Below the pieces are notes generated by a model. That model made no database searches, was not told where the DNA came from, and was given only the letters and a program-made list of their open reading frames with translations. The position numbers and the translations under genes were made by a program. This document shows positions 13,701 through 28,000 of a stretch of DNA of 64,000 nucleotides, piece by piece. This DNA is from Luidia sarsii (taxonomy: Eukaryota > Echinodermata > Asteroidea > Paxillosida > Luidiidae). The stretch spans positions 13,429,469 through 13,493,468 of the forward strand of contig OX465102.1 of the NCBI GenBank assembly GCA_949987565.1, in the 5' to 3' direction. How positions within the stretch are numbered: the first letter of the stretch is position 1; each line of letters starts with the position of its first letter.

Positions 13701-16049
13701 TCCTAGCAGGACCTTTCTCAAAGGTCCTTTGAGAAAGGTCCTGCTAGGATCGAAACGTCAGGCCCACTAAATTTTGAGATTCGCATTTTGGTAACATTAA
13801 GCTGCGTCCGCACTGGACTTAAAATGGGGAAACTAACTGATGACCATTCTAAATCCAGTGCGGACAGCCCAGGAAGTTTTTCTCCCAGGTAACTTACCCG
13901 ACTCAAATGGGTAGTTTAACCGACCGAATTCTGCCCGGTTAAATTGACCAGGTCAGTTTGACTGAGCCGTAAAGTCCAGTCCGGAAACGACGTCTCTGTA
14001 AACGACTCGATAAAAAACCACATCCGGTCCGGCGCCGGCAACCCACATTGCCTCGAATCCCTCGATACCACGTGACGTGTCCCTATACACAAGACTCGTG
14101 CAGGCGTGGGGTAGCAACGTGACTACAGTACATGCACATGTACATAATGTACACACACGGCCGACAAAAAAAACCTGGTTTTTGAATAGCGATTATTTTC
14201 GCAGTGGGAATGGCACTACTGTTGCCCATTGGCTCTGATTGCTTGGCACAGCATGTAATCCAAGAGGGCCCAATTTCGTAGTGCCACTTAAAGCCCCTAC
14301 ACAACATTGGTTGAGGTCAAAGAATAGCATCCATACGTTGTCTGATCCAACATATGCATGAAATAGCACACCTGTGAAAATTTCAGCTCAATCCGCCAAC
14401 CGCGTCTCGAGAAAATCGGCAACGACCGCTTCATTTGTTTCGCAAAAATGCAGCATTCAACGCCGTACTGTTCCGAAAAATAGTTTAGATCTCGGTGAGA
14501 CGTAAACTATTTCTTTTACTCATTTCTCCCAAAATCCAACATTTTAGGCAGAAATATTTCAGTGACAGGTTTTTACTATAACCATCTTCAAACTGTATAA
14601 GTTTCATGTAAATCTGTGAACATTTCTGTTTTTCGATCTTACCAATGTTGTGTAGGGGCTTTAAATGTAAAAATCTGCTTAGCAGAAAGTCTCCCTTGCA
14701 TAAACACGCATACAATGCAATGTGGTGTCAATTGCTTTTGACTTGTAGTCCACTTTTAAATCTTTACTTCGCATGTTTGGGTCATGATTCATGATCCCAT
14801 GAATCATGACTTGTTGCGCTTGAGCAAAATGTGGCGCCTAAGCAGCTCAATGACATTCACGTCTGGTGAGGACAGCCCGGGATGTAGATTGCAATACTCC
14901 CCTTTCTGTTCTATTTGGCAGAGGCCACTGTAAATCGATTTCATGTCTCGCATTCTAAGCGGTCTAGCTGAGGGTGGTGCACAAGATTTTAATGTCCCAC
15001 TATATGATTCTAACAAGCAGAGGCTGATTTTCTAGATATTAATGCACCCCCCATTTCTGTGTGGTGGAAGTCAGGATTCTGGATTTTAAGATGCCCCTTT
15101 CTCCAATGAGGGTTTGCCCTGCTTGACGTGATCAATACCCCCGACCCTGCCCTCCCCCCTCTCCCCCTTTCTGTTCTCTCTGGCTGATGCCGGTGTGACA
15201 GTCTAAAATGGGTGGCATGATCAAATGGGTGGGCTGCCATATATGGGCAATCGCGTAAGCGCACGTAATGCGCAGTGCATACCCAAAAAGTGTCCTGTTA
15301 TTGCCGTGCTGGGTTGTTTATTCAAATTCGCAAGATGGAGTCGGAGGACAACACGACAGCGGTGAGCGATCGATCCACCCGTAAAGGGCGCCCGCACGCG
15401 CTCAGTTCACCCACCCATCTTAGCACGCCGCCCATTTCAGCAGGTTGTCGCTACGTGCTCAGATGGGTGGTGACGTCACCCACCCATTTTAGCACGGCCA
15501 CCCACTTCAGATCGTGACACCGGGTGTGCTGGATTTTATGGTCCCTCTTCTGTTCTGTCCAATGGATGAACTGGCCCAGGCACAGACTGAGACACTTCCG
15601 GGACCATCTGCCTCATTTGAGGAGTGCCTAATGCCAAATTCTGAACAAAGATTAGAACACGGACTACTGCGGTGCCTGTTCAAACTTGTTTCAAACTTGT
15701 GAAACGTATATTGCTTATTATGTTGAGCAGGGCAAACCCTCATTGAATTCACACATATCCTACACTAACATGTGTAATTCAATGAGGGTTTGCCCTGCAC
15801 GATATGTAGCTTTTTTTCTTCTTCACTTATGTGTGCCTATACAATCAACCACTCACAGATTTTGTTGACTCTGGATAAATAATTGGCAGTATTAAACTAT
15901 TTGCAGTATTAAAAGATAGGGCAAGTTTTCCAAGGGATTAACGGGTCTTTGTTGCTGGGATACTTCGATAACTATCTTTCTTTTTTAAGGATTACTTTTA
16001 TACAGATTGTACTGCATACATATACAAGACTAAAAATGGAAATCTCTCT

Positions 16050-16081
<32 letters not shown>

Positions 16082-19000
16082 TCTTTCCATCTCTCTCCCT
16101 CCCCCTCTCTCTCCCTCTTCTTTCAATCTCACTCCCTCCCCCTCTCTCTCCCTCCCATCTCTCTCCTTTCCATCTCTCTCCCCCTCCTTCTCTTTTCCAT
16201 CTCTCTCCCTCTCCCTTCCACCTCTCTCCCTCTCTCTCCCTTCCATATCTCTCTCTCCCTCTCTTTCCCTTTCATCTCTCTCTACCATCTCTCTCACTCT
16301 CCCTCTCTCTTTCCCTCAAATCTCTCTCCCTTCCATCTCTCTCTCCCTCTCCCTCCCATCTCTCTCTCTTCCATCTCTCTCCTTCTCTCTCTCCCTCTCT
16401 CTCTCTCCCTCTCTCTCTCCCTCCCATCTCTCTCCCTTCCATCTCTCTCCCTCTCCCTCCCATCTCTCTCCCTCTCTCTCTCCCTCCCATCTCTCTCCCT
16501 TCCATCTCTCTCCCTCTCCCTCCCATCTCTCTCCCTTCCACCTCTCTCCCTCTCTCTCTCCCTCTCTCTCTCCCTCCCATCTCTCTCCCTTCCATCTCTC
16601 TCCCTCTCCCTCCCATCTCTCTCCCTTCCATCTCTCTCCCTCTCTCTCTCCCTCTCTCTCTCTCTCCCTCTCTCTCTCCCTCCCATCTCTCTCCCTTCCA
16701 TCTCTCTCCCTCTCCCTCCCATCTCTCTCCCTTCCATCGCTCTCCCTCTCTCTCTCCCTCTCTCTCTCCCTCTCTCTCTCCCTCCCATCTCTCTCCCTCT
16801 CTCTCTCCCTCTCTCTCTCCCTCTCTCTCTCCCTCCCATCTCTCTCCCTTCCATCTCTCTCCCTCTCCCTCCCATCTCTCTCCCTTCCATCGCTCTCCCT
16901 CTCTCTCTCCCTCTCTCTCTCCCTCTCTCTCTCCCTCCCATCTCTCTCCCTTCCATCTCTCTCCCTCTCCCTCCCATCTCTCTCCCTTCCATCGCTCTCC
17001 CTCTCTCTCTCCCTCTCTCTCTCCCTCTCTCTCTCCCTCCCATCCCTCTCCCTTCCATCTCTCTCCCTTCCATCTCTCTCTACCATCTCTCTCACTCTCC
17101 CTCTCTCTTTCCCTCACATCTCTCTCCCTTCCATCTCTCTCTCTCCCTCTCCCTCCCATCTCTCTCCCTTCCATCTCTCTCTCTCTCTCTCCCTCTCTCT
17201 CTCCCTCTCTCTCTCCCTCCAATCTCTCTCCCTTCCATCTCTCTCCCTCTCCCTCTCCCTTCCATCTATCTCACTCCCATCTCTCTCCCTCTCTCTCTCC
17301 CTCCCATCGCTCTCCCTTCCATCTCTCTACCTCCCTCTCTCCCCCTCCCATCTCTCTCCCTTCCATCTCCCTCCCATCTCTCTCCCTTCCATATCTCTCC
17401 CTCTCTCCCTTCCATCTCTCTCCCTCTCCCCCTCTCCCTTCCATCTCTTTCCCTCTCCCCCTCTCTCTCTCCCTCTCCCTCCCATCCCTCTCTTTCTAGA
17501 GGCTTCTTCTCCTTACCGCAAATGCGTTGGACATGTTAATCTCGGCCGAGATGCGGACTTGCTCCTTGGTGGGGGCGGGCTTGTCGGGGCTGAAGACGCT
17601 GTCCTCCGACACACTGATTCCCTTGCCTAGGCCTGGAGACAATAGGCTGGACGAGGCTGGGTCATCCCTGAAACAGAAGGCATGAGAGAGAGAGAGAGAG
17701 AGAGGATCTGCACATTAGATCCCTTGCCTCGTAGTGGATTTCAGGACCTGAGATGATCCCACAAGCGGTCAATATCAGATCGCCTAATCCCCCGGATGAC
17801 TCAACAGCCCCTTGTTGCCCTTTATGATAAGCGACTATGAAGATTACGCATCTATAGGGGAAGTCACTGCCAACCTTGCTCTATGATGGTCAAACTACCA
17901 ATATGAGTCACAGGGAAAAAGGTCCAGTTGTGGTTGAGTTTAGACACTTGTGAGCGAGGGATGACGTGGTTTAACACACAAATCCTGGGGAATCGACTCC
18001 ATAGAAGCAGGTTGACATTGCAGCGGTTGAGTTCGGTTTTGGGGTCAACGGAATTCTGTGGTCAACGGCATGTTTTGGTCAACACTCCACATCAGTCTCT
18101 ACAACCACTTGGGTCTTCTCAGCAGGGTTAGAGTCAATGGAATCCCACAGACTACTGTACATTGTTGTGGTTGACGATAATCCACAGAATGTAGCCACTG
18201 ATGGTCCTGGTGGGAAAACAAAATCCTAGTGTTGCATCTTGAGGAGGGGAGAAGGGATTGTGGTCAACAAAAACCCACAGAATGTCACCACTGCTGGCTC
18301 TTGTTGAATTCAGCAGGTTTGTGGTCAACAGAAGCCAGCAGATATGAGGTATAGGCTTAAGGCTAGTGTTCCATCAAGTGGAGTGAAACAGGGCTACAGC
18401 CGACAGAATCCCACAGAATGTCACCACTGCTGGCTCTCGTTGAATTCGGCAGGTTTGTGGTCAACAGAAGCCAGCAGATATGAGGTATAGGCCTAAGGCT
18501 AGTGTTCCATCAAGTGGAGTGAAACAGGGCTACAGTCGACAGAATCCCACACAATGTCACCACTGCTGGCTCTCATTGAATTCAGCAGGTTTGTGGTCAA
18601 CAGAAGCCAGCAGATATGAGGTATAGGCCTAAGGCTAGTGTTCCATCAAGTGGAGTGAAACAGGGCTACAGTCGACAGAATCCCACACAATGTAACCAAG
18701 TGCTCTTGGTTCTTGTTGAGTTGAGTTGAGTTGAATCACCGTAGATACACACTACACAGTAGGCTGCGGTTTTATCCTGCTGCCTGCTGGGAGGTTCGTG
18801 TCGACAGAAAACCACAGAAAGGCCGCCCAGTGCGGCCTGAAGCAGGGCAAATGCATGTTAACATTCATACATGTATGTATAACATGTGCCAAATGAAAAA
18901 TAGAATAAAACGGATTTCAACCAGGCACTTCCCTATTATGCTGGATGCATTAGTGTACACCATGTCTACATTAATATTGGCTGGTGTCCAATGAAAATTA

Positions 19001-22000
19001 CAGAGGAATATTAAAGGGCTTTCTTGTTCAGGTCTAGCAAATGAATAAATATTTGTCTCTTTTGTTTTTTATTTTTTATCCTTAATACGTAGAGTGAGTT
19101 CTCCAACTGAATCCAAAACATCCTATATTTCCATAAATATAAACAAGAATTTATATCATTGTTATTCTGGTTCAATCCAGTGTTCCTCGCTCATTAAATG
19201 ATCAGAGTAATCGACTAAAAGGTTGCTTCACAATGCCAGAGTGCCTTTGAATAATTACTGAAAACAAAATCACAGTCAGCTCCCTTTCTTCTCACATTCA
19301 ATGTTTACAAAAACGGCATTTGTACATACGATCCTACCTTAAAAGATTTTCGATACAATGATCTTTACTTAGAATAATATAGGCCTACACAAATTTTGCA
19401 AAAGTTCTGCTTACTGACTAGATATGACCCAAAAAATCTCAAAAAAGCATCAAAACTCAGAGGGCCTGATGTTTTGATCCTAGCAGGACCTTTCTTGAAG
19501 GAAGAAAGGTCCTTGAGAAAGGTCCTGGTAGGATCGAAATGTCATGCCCACTTAATTTTGAGAATGGTCTTTACTAACAGTTTCCTACAGTGACCACAAA
19601 AGGGACTCTTTTGAAATGCTAAAAGAAGAACCTACCTTTTGCTCGTAACAAAAATGAAACCGTTTCTCAATACAGAGATAACCCCAAAACCCCAGTGATC
19701 AACAAGAAGTGTCATCAAATTTTCACCCAACACAGTTCCCAGAAATCAGCCTCACTACAAGTGCTATACTACAAGTACACTGTGTGTACAACACAGACCT
19801 GTGCATGCGTGACAATAAGGGGTATTTATGGTTCTCAATCAAACGAAAATGCAATCGAGCAAAGTCCAATTGGTCGCAGTTTTAATGCATTCTATATGTC
19901 AAAGAGAAATTAAAAACACGAGTCTACTGTATCACTATGACTGTCAAATTGCCAAATGCACCTTCACCTGTGTAGCACATTGCAAGTGCAGTGAAAACTA
20001 TGGGATTGGACCTTTCACGAAAAAATAGATCTAGTACAAAAAATAGGCACTTTGTTCTTTGACTGTTTGAGTAGAATAGTGCAGAAACTGAATCTCCTAT
20101 AAAAACCATGAATAAATTGTGAAAAATTCTGAAACATTCGGGAAAAATAAATAAAAAATATTGGTCCGATCCCTGAGTTGCTGTATCAAGATTAACAACA
20201 ACTAGTTCATTCATCTGAATGAAAACGGGGTATGATCCCTTGAGATAAACATATGGATGTTAATGGTTAAATGCCTTTGACTGGCACCAGACTGCCACCA
20301 TGTGGATAGTTCACACGATAAGAGCGCTGTTACAAAAAAGTAGAGGTCTTAGGTTCAAGTCCCGGTCCAGTCGAAGGAATTTTTTTTTTCATTTTCCTTA
20401 AATTTGTTCAGCCGAACAATTCATTTTTTAAAAATTGTTCAAAAGTTCCCCACCAGATATGTCTATTATTTGTTTTAATAAAAACAGAATAACTATCTCA
20501 CCTTGATAAGGATCTGTATTTTGTATGCATGCTATATGTACTTTGCTATGGGGAAAACGAACCACACGTAAACCAGGACTGGATCCAATAAGTGGTTATT
20601 AGAAAGGCTCATAATGTCCTTCAGCAATGCCCTACTCAATGTGCAATTAATCTGGTTGAGATGTCTGCACTCGAAAGCAGGGGTAGCGTGTTCGAATCCC
20701 GCCAGAGCTGCCTGCACTGAGCAAAGCACTGCGCATAGTCGCATACCATGTTTAATCACACGCCGAGTAGGCCTGAACCTATGCTGAAGTACATTCTGCA
20801 CGATTCAAAATCATATTAAATCGTCAACATCAGTGCCATCTTTCTCATTAGTGCCCTTGTCTCTAATCATTATCATCACTGTCATCATCCTGCGCTTCAA
20901 TGAGGATTTGCCATACTAATACTCAATGTATTCAACCTATCAAATGTATATATCTAGCACTGCCACCTAAGTGCTTTGTAGATGGCCTGCTGAAAAAAAC
21001 AATACAGTCAGCTCAGCCTGGATTCAAACCCCATGACTCCCACTCTTGAGTGCAGACATCTGAACCACTTTGAGCACTGAGCTGGTTGAGGTCGTGTGGT
21101 AGATTTGAAGTAGTGGATACCATTTTACATCCTAGATAATAATTATGATGTGAGTTGGCATCGAGGAGAATGCAAGAGCTGTGTTAGCCACAGGCCACGA
21201 ATCATTTTTCCCCACTTCTCCCTCTTACCCTAGGGTCTCGTCCCCCTCCTGGTCCGGTAGATTCAGCTCCCCAGTAGACTTGGACTTGAAGTTGGTGCTG
21301 AGCCCTTCCTCGCCCTCCCCAAGTTCCTCCTTGCCCGGCCGCTTTTTCTTGAAGAAGTTGCGGATGGACTTCCAGGGCTTGAACTTCTTTTTCTTGGCAC
21401 TGCCGGACTCGTCAAGTGCAGATCCTTGGGGGGGGGGGAGGGGGAAGGGGAGGGGGAGGGGGAGGGGGAGGGGGAGGGGAGGGGGAGGGGGAGGGGGAGG
21501 GGAAGGGGGAGGGGGAGGGGGAGGGGAGAGAATGATAGAAGAAGAAAAACCAAATTAATTAGGGAACTATTAGGCATGGTAGAGAATGGTTCTTCGGCCG
21601 TTTTCGAAATGAAGGCTTAGGCTCGGGCTCAGGCTTTGTCTTCGTCTGACAAAACCTGAAAATCAAGGTTGTGGTTTGTTTCCGAATTTGAAGGTTTGTT
21701 GGCTTGATAAGTACAAGGTATCCATCAAGAAACTGGTACCAAATGCTTGTGTCTAGAATTAGCCTGTGATATTATAACGAGTAAGATAAATGAGACCGAA
21801 GCCTAAGCCCGAGCCTAAGCCTTAATTTCGAAAGTCAGTATGGCACTTTACGAATCCCTGGATTGGGTTCATCTTTGTCTCTGTCACACAAAACCTGAAG
21901 ATATGGGTCTTTGGTTAGTTGTTGCCAGAATTAACAGGTTTGCGGTCTCTGTTCAGTACAGAGTAGTCACCCACAGAAACAGTCGGGCCTACAACCGCGA

Positions 22001-25000
22001 AAATACAAGCCCCAGCCTAAGCCTTGATTTTGGAAAGGGCCCGAGTGGGTCAGAGCTTGGTTATCCAAAAAAATGTAATTTTGAGATGTGGTGGAGAAGG
22101 GAGAGGAGGAGGAGGAGGAGGAGGGGGAAGAGGAGAAGGAGGCAGAGAAAGGCGAGGTAGGGGAGGTAAAGGAAGAAGAGAAGGAAATAGAGGGGAAAGA
22201 GGAGGAGGTAGAGGAGGATGAAAGGCTGGGTATTAGCCAAAAAGAGGGTTAAAGCCCCTACACAACATTGGTCGAGGTCAAAGAATAGCATCCATATGTT
22301 GTTGTCTGATCCACCATATGCATGAATAGCACACCTGTGAAAATTGCAGCTCAATCCGCCAATCGAGTCTCGAGAAAATCATGAAAACCGCTTCATTTGT
22401 TTCGGGAAAATGCAGCATTCAAAGCCGTACTGTTCCGAAAAATAGTTTAGATCTCGGTGAGACGTAAACAATTTTTTTTTTTTTTTCCCCCCAAAATACA
22501 CCATTTTAAGGCAGAAATATTTCAGTGAGAGGTTTCTACTATAACCATCTTCAAACTGTAAAAGTTTCATGTAAATCTGTGAACATTTATGTTTTTTTGA
22601 TCTTACCAATGTTGTGTAGGGGCTTTAAGTAAAGGAGCAGGATCATCATCACTGCCATTCTGCCAATATCATCATCTTCAGTGTCCTCATCATTGTCATC
22701 TCCATCCTCCTCAACTTCCTCTCCAACCTCACTACCACCTTCCCATGACCCATCATCAGCAGTCTGACCCACATTGCTGCTCCGGGATTTCTGGGCTATT
22801 CTCATTTTTGACAAACCTTACTGAGACTCGATAACTGATTCACGAGAAACGAAAAGTCAAAATCCTTCATCGTATCACATCAATGACCCACCAATCCTGC
22901 AATGTGAATTCCCTTTGACATGTTAGTGACACTTGGTGCAGAGAATAAGGCATCCCTCTGAGTATTCAGTTAAAAGTTGCACTGTATAAACTTGTGATGT
23001 GAAACTTGCTAGGACAAGGAGAAAGTGCGTTAGAATGTGCGCATGACTGAGTAGGCAGCTTTTAAATTAGGCAGAGTTTAAATTAGGCAAATGACGCAAT
23101 ACTGCAGGAACCCACAGCTACTTTTAGCAATGAGTGGCCTTTTATATTCGCAGGTCTTGTTCTGGCATTCATTAGTGACCTTCCCAGCTTCCCGTCTCTG
23201 AAAGGTCAACGGCAGTGCCAAGCCTCGCCTCACGAGTTTGCCTTCCGAGAAAGACTTGTGCCAAGAACCAAACCCTCTGGGTCCCTTACGGATGATATGA
23301 GGGAGTTTTTCCCATTAAAACTCAGTTTGCAAGAGTTGTCTCTGTGATGTTGTTGTTGCTACTGTGGTGTGTGTGGGGGTTTTTTTGGAGGGGGGGGGGG
23401 GGTGGGGAGGAGGAGAATGAGTTTAAAGCCCCTACACACTATTGGTAAATGCCTTAGATACACATACTTTGTCTCATCCAGCATATGCATGAAACAACAA
23501 ACAAGTGTAAGCTCAATCCGTCAACCATGATGCGAGAAAATGGTGAAAAACTGGCTCATTTTTTCATCAAAATGGGTCGCTTCGAGGATCGTAAAATGCA
23601 CCTAGCAGAATTTTAATAGCGCCACCGTGCATTTAAATCGGAAAATTACGAGTAAATCTTGAAACAGTCATCGGTAATTGCGAATGGACCATGTTGGATT
23701 TGTGCAAATGGTGTGTAGGGGCTTTAAGGCTCGTCAGCATGTTTTTTTCCCCCCAAAAGACGTTTAAAACGACCATTGGAAATTCATACAAAATCCCCCT
23801 TTTCAAGAAAATGGCAGCATTTCAAGCGCTAAAAGTTCACAGCATGTCTCATACTGGTATTTACACATACCTCCACTTTAGTAAGTTACTTTAACAAGAT
23901 TTGTCAGGTTGAAATTTGGATTTGTGCAAAATCGTGTTTAGGGGCTTAAAGTTGGAGTTTCGGTTGGCACTTGAGCATAATGATCGACTAGCCAATAGCC
24001 CTTCCACAATATGTTCTTGTTCTGGGATTCAAGAAACGCAAACACTTCAGGCAAGTTATTTCGCAAATATTGTTGGGGAATAAAAGCACATGCCTGCGAT
24101 TCTACAAGGAGTTTGGGAAGGAAATGACTAACTTTTACGATGGAATGCTTCTGATCAGAAAATGTGACATGTGAAGAGACAAATTTAGTTCACTCATGAA
24201 AAATCTAAGAAAAAAAATGACAATTGGAGGACAATCCTAGCAGGAACTTTCCCAAAGCTAAACAGTGCTACAGCATAATTTGTTTGGTTAATGTTAAGTT
24301 AGCAAGGAACATTGGGCTCAATGCTTTGGCATTCTCTTGTACTTCAGATGTGTTACATATGGGGTGAGTGCAGAATTTCACAGCTAAGTACATGTTTTGT
24401 GTTCATGTTATTGTAATAGTGCCCCCCCCCACTCAAGTTGGCATTTGGATGGAGGGATGCGATGTTGGATTTTGGGGACTATTATGGTCTGAAGAGCTGA
24501 CACAAATGACAAATGCAAGCATTCTGAATTTCTGCTGTTAAATTGTATTAATTGTCTCCAAGTCGTTTTCTATGTGTATATACCATAATACCGTATACCA
24601 CGATAACTCAGCATGAAATGGTGGCATTAGCAAGTAAGACATGTACAGGCATGCAACTCTTGAATTGTAAAAAGAAAAGAGGAAAATGTCCGAATGAAAC
24701 TGCGAGCGCGAAGCACGAAGCCCTTACGGCATGGGGTTTGGATTCTAGATGCTCTGTGGTGCATTCTGAGCAGTTTTGGACCACTTATGACTTTAAGCTG
24801 AGTGACAGATTTTAACCTTTTTCAAGGCATACACCCAGAAAATTGTTTACACAAAATGAAAAGTAAATATCAAAGTTTTTAACCTGATCTCAGCATGTGT
24901 TTTAAATAATAGTTAGGGGAGAAGAAATACCCCCTTTTTTTTTTCTTTTCTTTTTTACAGATTATATTTTTGTACGGCCGAATTTTAAAAAACGCGGAAA

Positions 25001-28000
25001 TCTGTGGATCCGCGGAAAAGTTGCATGCCTGCATGTTAGGACATGTACCTGTTTGATTCAATGAAAATGTGGCCTGTTAAGTGTGTACAATTCTGCTTGT
25101 GAGCAGACCAATATCTAGACCATTATGCAGAAATGTTGCAAACTGCTTACTGACTAACATGATGTTACCATCCTAGCAGGACCTTTCTCAAAGGCTGAAT
25201 GCCTTTGAGAAATTATCTAATAGGGTGACACACACACACATAGTACTGTCATAACTGTAGTACAATACTCACTTGGATGCAACTATGCTTGATACAGTAA
25301 GCCAACCCGCAAAGATTCATTTATGCACTACATTTATGTACATATGTAGTACAGGCAAATAAACGACATCTCACTCATCCTACACGGATACATGTACCGA
25401 GCACACAAGTAAACTGTAGGTACTATGAGACTCTGATCCACTTATCAACCAACTGGTTCGCAAAATGTCCACAACGCTTGATGCATAAGGAGTCACAAGT
25501 AGGTCCTTTATTCCGGGCCGAGAGACAGACACACAGAGCGGCCACTGAGCTGAGCACATCATCCCCCCCCCCTACCCCCAATCTGTCCAGTGCACGGTGG
25601 TGGTGGTGGTGGTGTGCGCTGCAGTTCACCAGCACAGTCAAGCAGAAGAAAAGAAAGAGCAATTGGCTCACTGTGACTGCTTGTGAATGATAATGCTGTC
25701 CAAAACGCAAGGTTTCCAGTGAAGGACTGTAAAGGCAGAGACCTCGACTGACGGAACAAACTGAATCAGAATGGAAGGGCAGGGCAGGGCAAGGGGGGAG
25801 AGAGACTGTTTGTGTATGTGTACACTGTCCTGCTAGTGCAGTCCTTGTGGAGGTAGCATTGTAGTTGCCCTAGTACCTGGTGGAGACCCATTTGGGATGC
25901 ATGTGCGTATGCCATGGTGTAGTACTGGCTTTCAATGAGCACACTCTACCAGTAACCAGGCAGACACTTATCGGGCTTCGTGAAAGCTCCATGATGTGAG
26001 TGACCATTAGTCAATCACACAAGCTAAAAGTCCTTGTACATGTACTGTACATGTACAGTGTTGGTGTGCACATAAATTGTACATGTAGGTACGGCTACAT
26101 CTGTACGGTATGTGTGTGCATTGTAATGCCAGTCAGGCTGTTTGTTCACAGCTTATAAGGTCTGAGAAGCCAAAATATGCATTGTTATATGTACATGTAC
26201 ATGTACATGTGTACAATATGGTGTTCAGTATGGGCGTGAATCTAGTGCCTTGTGGAGACCTTGTGGAGACCTTGTGGATACCTAGTCCAATAGGATGAAT
26301 ACAGGTGTACGTCTCCATAGGGAAATTGTAAAGGTGTATAGGTCCTCACTAAGGTTTTCCTGAAACTGATATTTGGAACCAACTCAAAAATGGGAAATTT
26401 GTGATCATGGGTAAGAATTTAAGTGTTATATATAAGGGACACGGTCCAAATTTCTACCCAGAGAGGTGAATGTGGTTGAAATGGGAGCATCTTTAAAACA
26501 TTGTTTCTCATTCGGTTGTATACTGCACGATAACAAAGCAATGTCTCCACCAGGATGCAAAAATTGGGATGTGTGTACATTAAAGTGTGCATGTACACAT
26601 GTACATGTACATGTATGTGTGCGTTTAATTATGTGGGTGTACAGTTTGTGTACAGTGTGTGCACATACATTTTGGTGCACATGGAGCAGCATGAAAATAA
26701 GATCTCAGCAGCCTCAAAATAACTCGTTTAGGCCTGAGATTTGCCAATCATTTCCATTGTAAGTTTGAATACAGGCCTAAAATACTGGCACACAGAATTA
26801 GTACATCTGCTACTCAATAGTCAGATATATCAATTTACAGACATGACAGACTTAGCCTGTATGTACAATGTACATGCACATGTGCTCAGCTGTAGTACTG
26901 GTATGAACAGTACATGCACGTTTGTAGTGTGCATCACCTCAATGGGGGTTTGCCAAGCTTGACATATACCCGGTAATAAGCACTGAATGCTCAGTGCTTT
27001 GCCCGATGCCTCGGATGAAACCATTTCAGGCAGCTCGGGTGGGATTCAAACCTGCCACTGCTGCTTTCTAGTGCAGACGTCTTCAATATAAATGAATAGC
27101 GGTAGATACTGCATTGCATCATAGATGGAACACAATGTTTGCTTCGACCTGCCGAAAATGTTTTCATCAGGCATCGGGCAAAGCACTGAGCATTCAGTGC
27201 TTATTATGTCAAGCAGTGCAATTGAATAGCTTGGTCTTGTTCCTTCAAAACAAAAAAATGCAACAACATGAATCTTTGAAACCAATTCATATACAAAAGC
27301 ATAAGTTTATGTCCAACAGTTCTGTTTCAAGGGGTGTCAAAAGGACCTAAGTTTCCAGTTGAAACTGGCAGAGACGGTTTGTAATCATGGTAATGGGTAA
27401 GTATGACACTAGGCATGCAAGGCCTCTACAGAGTACCCAGTACATTGTACATGTACAGTGTGTGTACAGGGTACATGCACAAGTTTTGTGCCAAATGCAC
27501 TGGTAATTTCGATTCCAGGGTATTGGGGTTGGGGCTTAGTTACAGTACTGGCAATTAACTGCATCATCGCATTTTGCAAGTTCGTACATGTATGTTGCTT
27601 TCTGTTTAAAGTGGTCTCGTGAACATGGTGTTCTGGTTGAGTGAATTTAGAGAGTCATTTGAGACACTGTAGTGCTATGGGGGAGTCCCTGCTGAAAGAA
27701 AAGACAAAGTTTGTCCAACACCAATGGCCATGATGGTCATCTGTTGTGCACCACAGCAAAAGCAGGGCATCTGTGCCTGCATTGAGGCACACACTCTGGG
27801 ACACCATTGGCGAGTCAGGGTGCCAATATGGCTGCCATGATATCAGACAATGAAACCCAAGTTGTGTGAATCAAGGCATGTTATTGTTACAAGTCCCTTG
27901 AAAATGCTGTCCAGATACCCAAGTGCAAGGGTGTGAGCGTGTTCCATTAGCTTGCCCAGGTAGGCTGGTGGGATATACACGCCCCTCCCTCAAGTGACCT

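Larger units (their letters stand above)
11612..17516 (-). other. CRACD-like intron 4
   Basis: A 5.9-kb intron holding the 18-bp minisatellite, a tRNA-like SINE piece (12295-12380), a GGTG run (12538-12568), degenerate CAACAGAATCCCACAG repeats (about 12800-13230), family A (13683-13795), a TTAA MITE (14292-14660), a 29-bp-arm hairpin (15727-15798) and a 1.4-kb CT tract. A minus-strand open frame at 12452-12880 is not supported as an exon. Confidence 0.45.
17668..21228 (-). other. CRACD-like intron 3
   Basis: Holds a 136-bp tandem repeat (18265-18700) within a wider zone of degenerate CAACAGAATCC repeats (17900-18850), a family A copy (19397-19565) and two tRNA-derived SINE pieces (20298-20400, 20645-20790). 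The 18900-19390 and 19570-20290 stretches are plain AT-rich sequence. Confidence 0.5.

Noticed and set aside
20298..20373. A functional tRNA gene.
   Set aside because: A and B boxes are present, but the acceptor and anticodon stems do not pair well and the sequence is shared with other dispersed pieces; a SINE is more likely.
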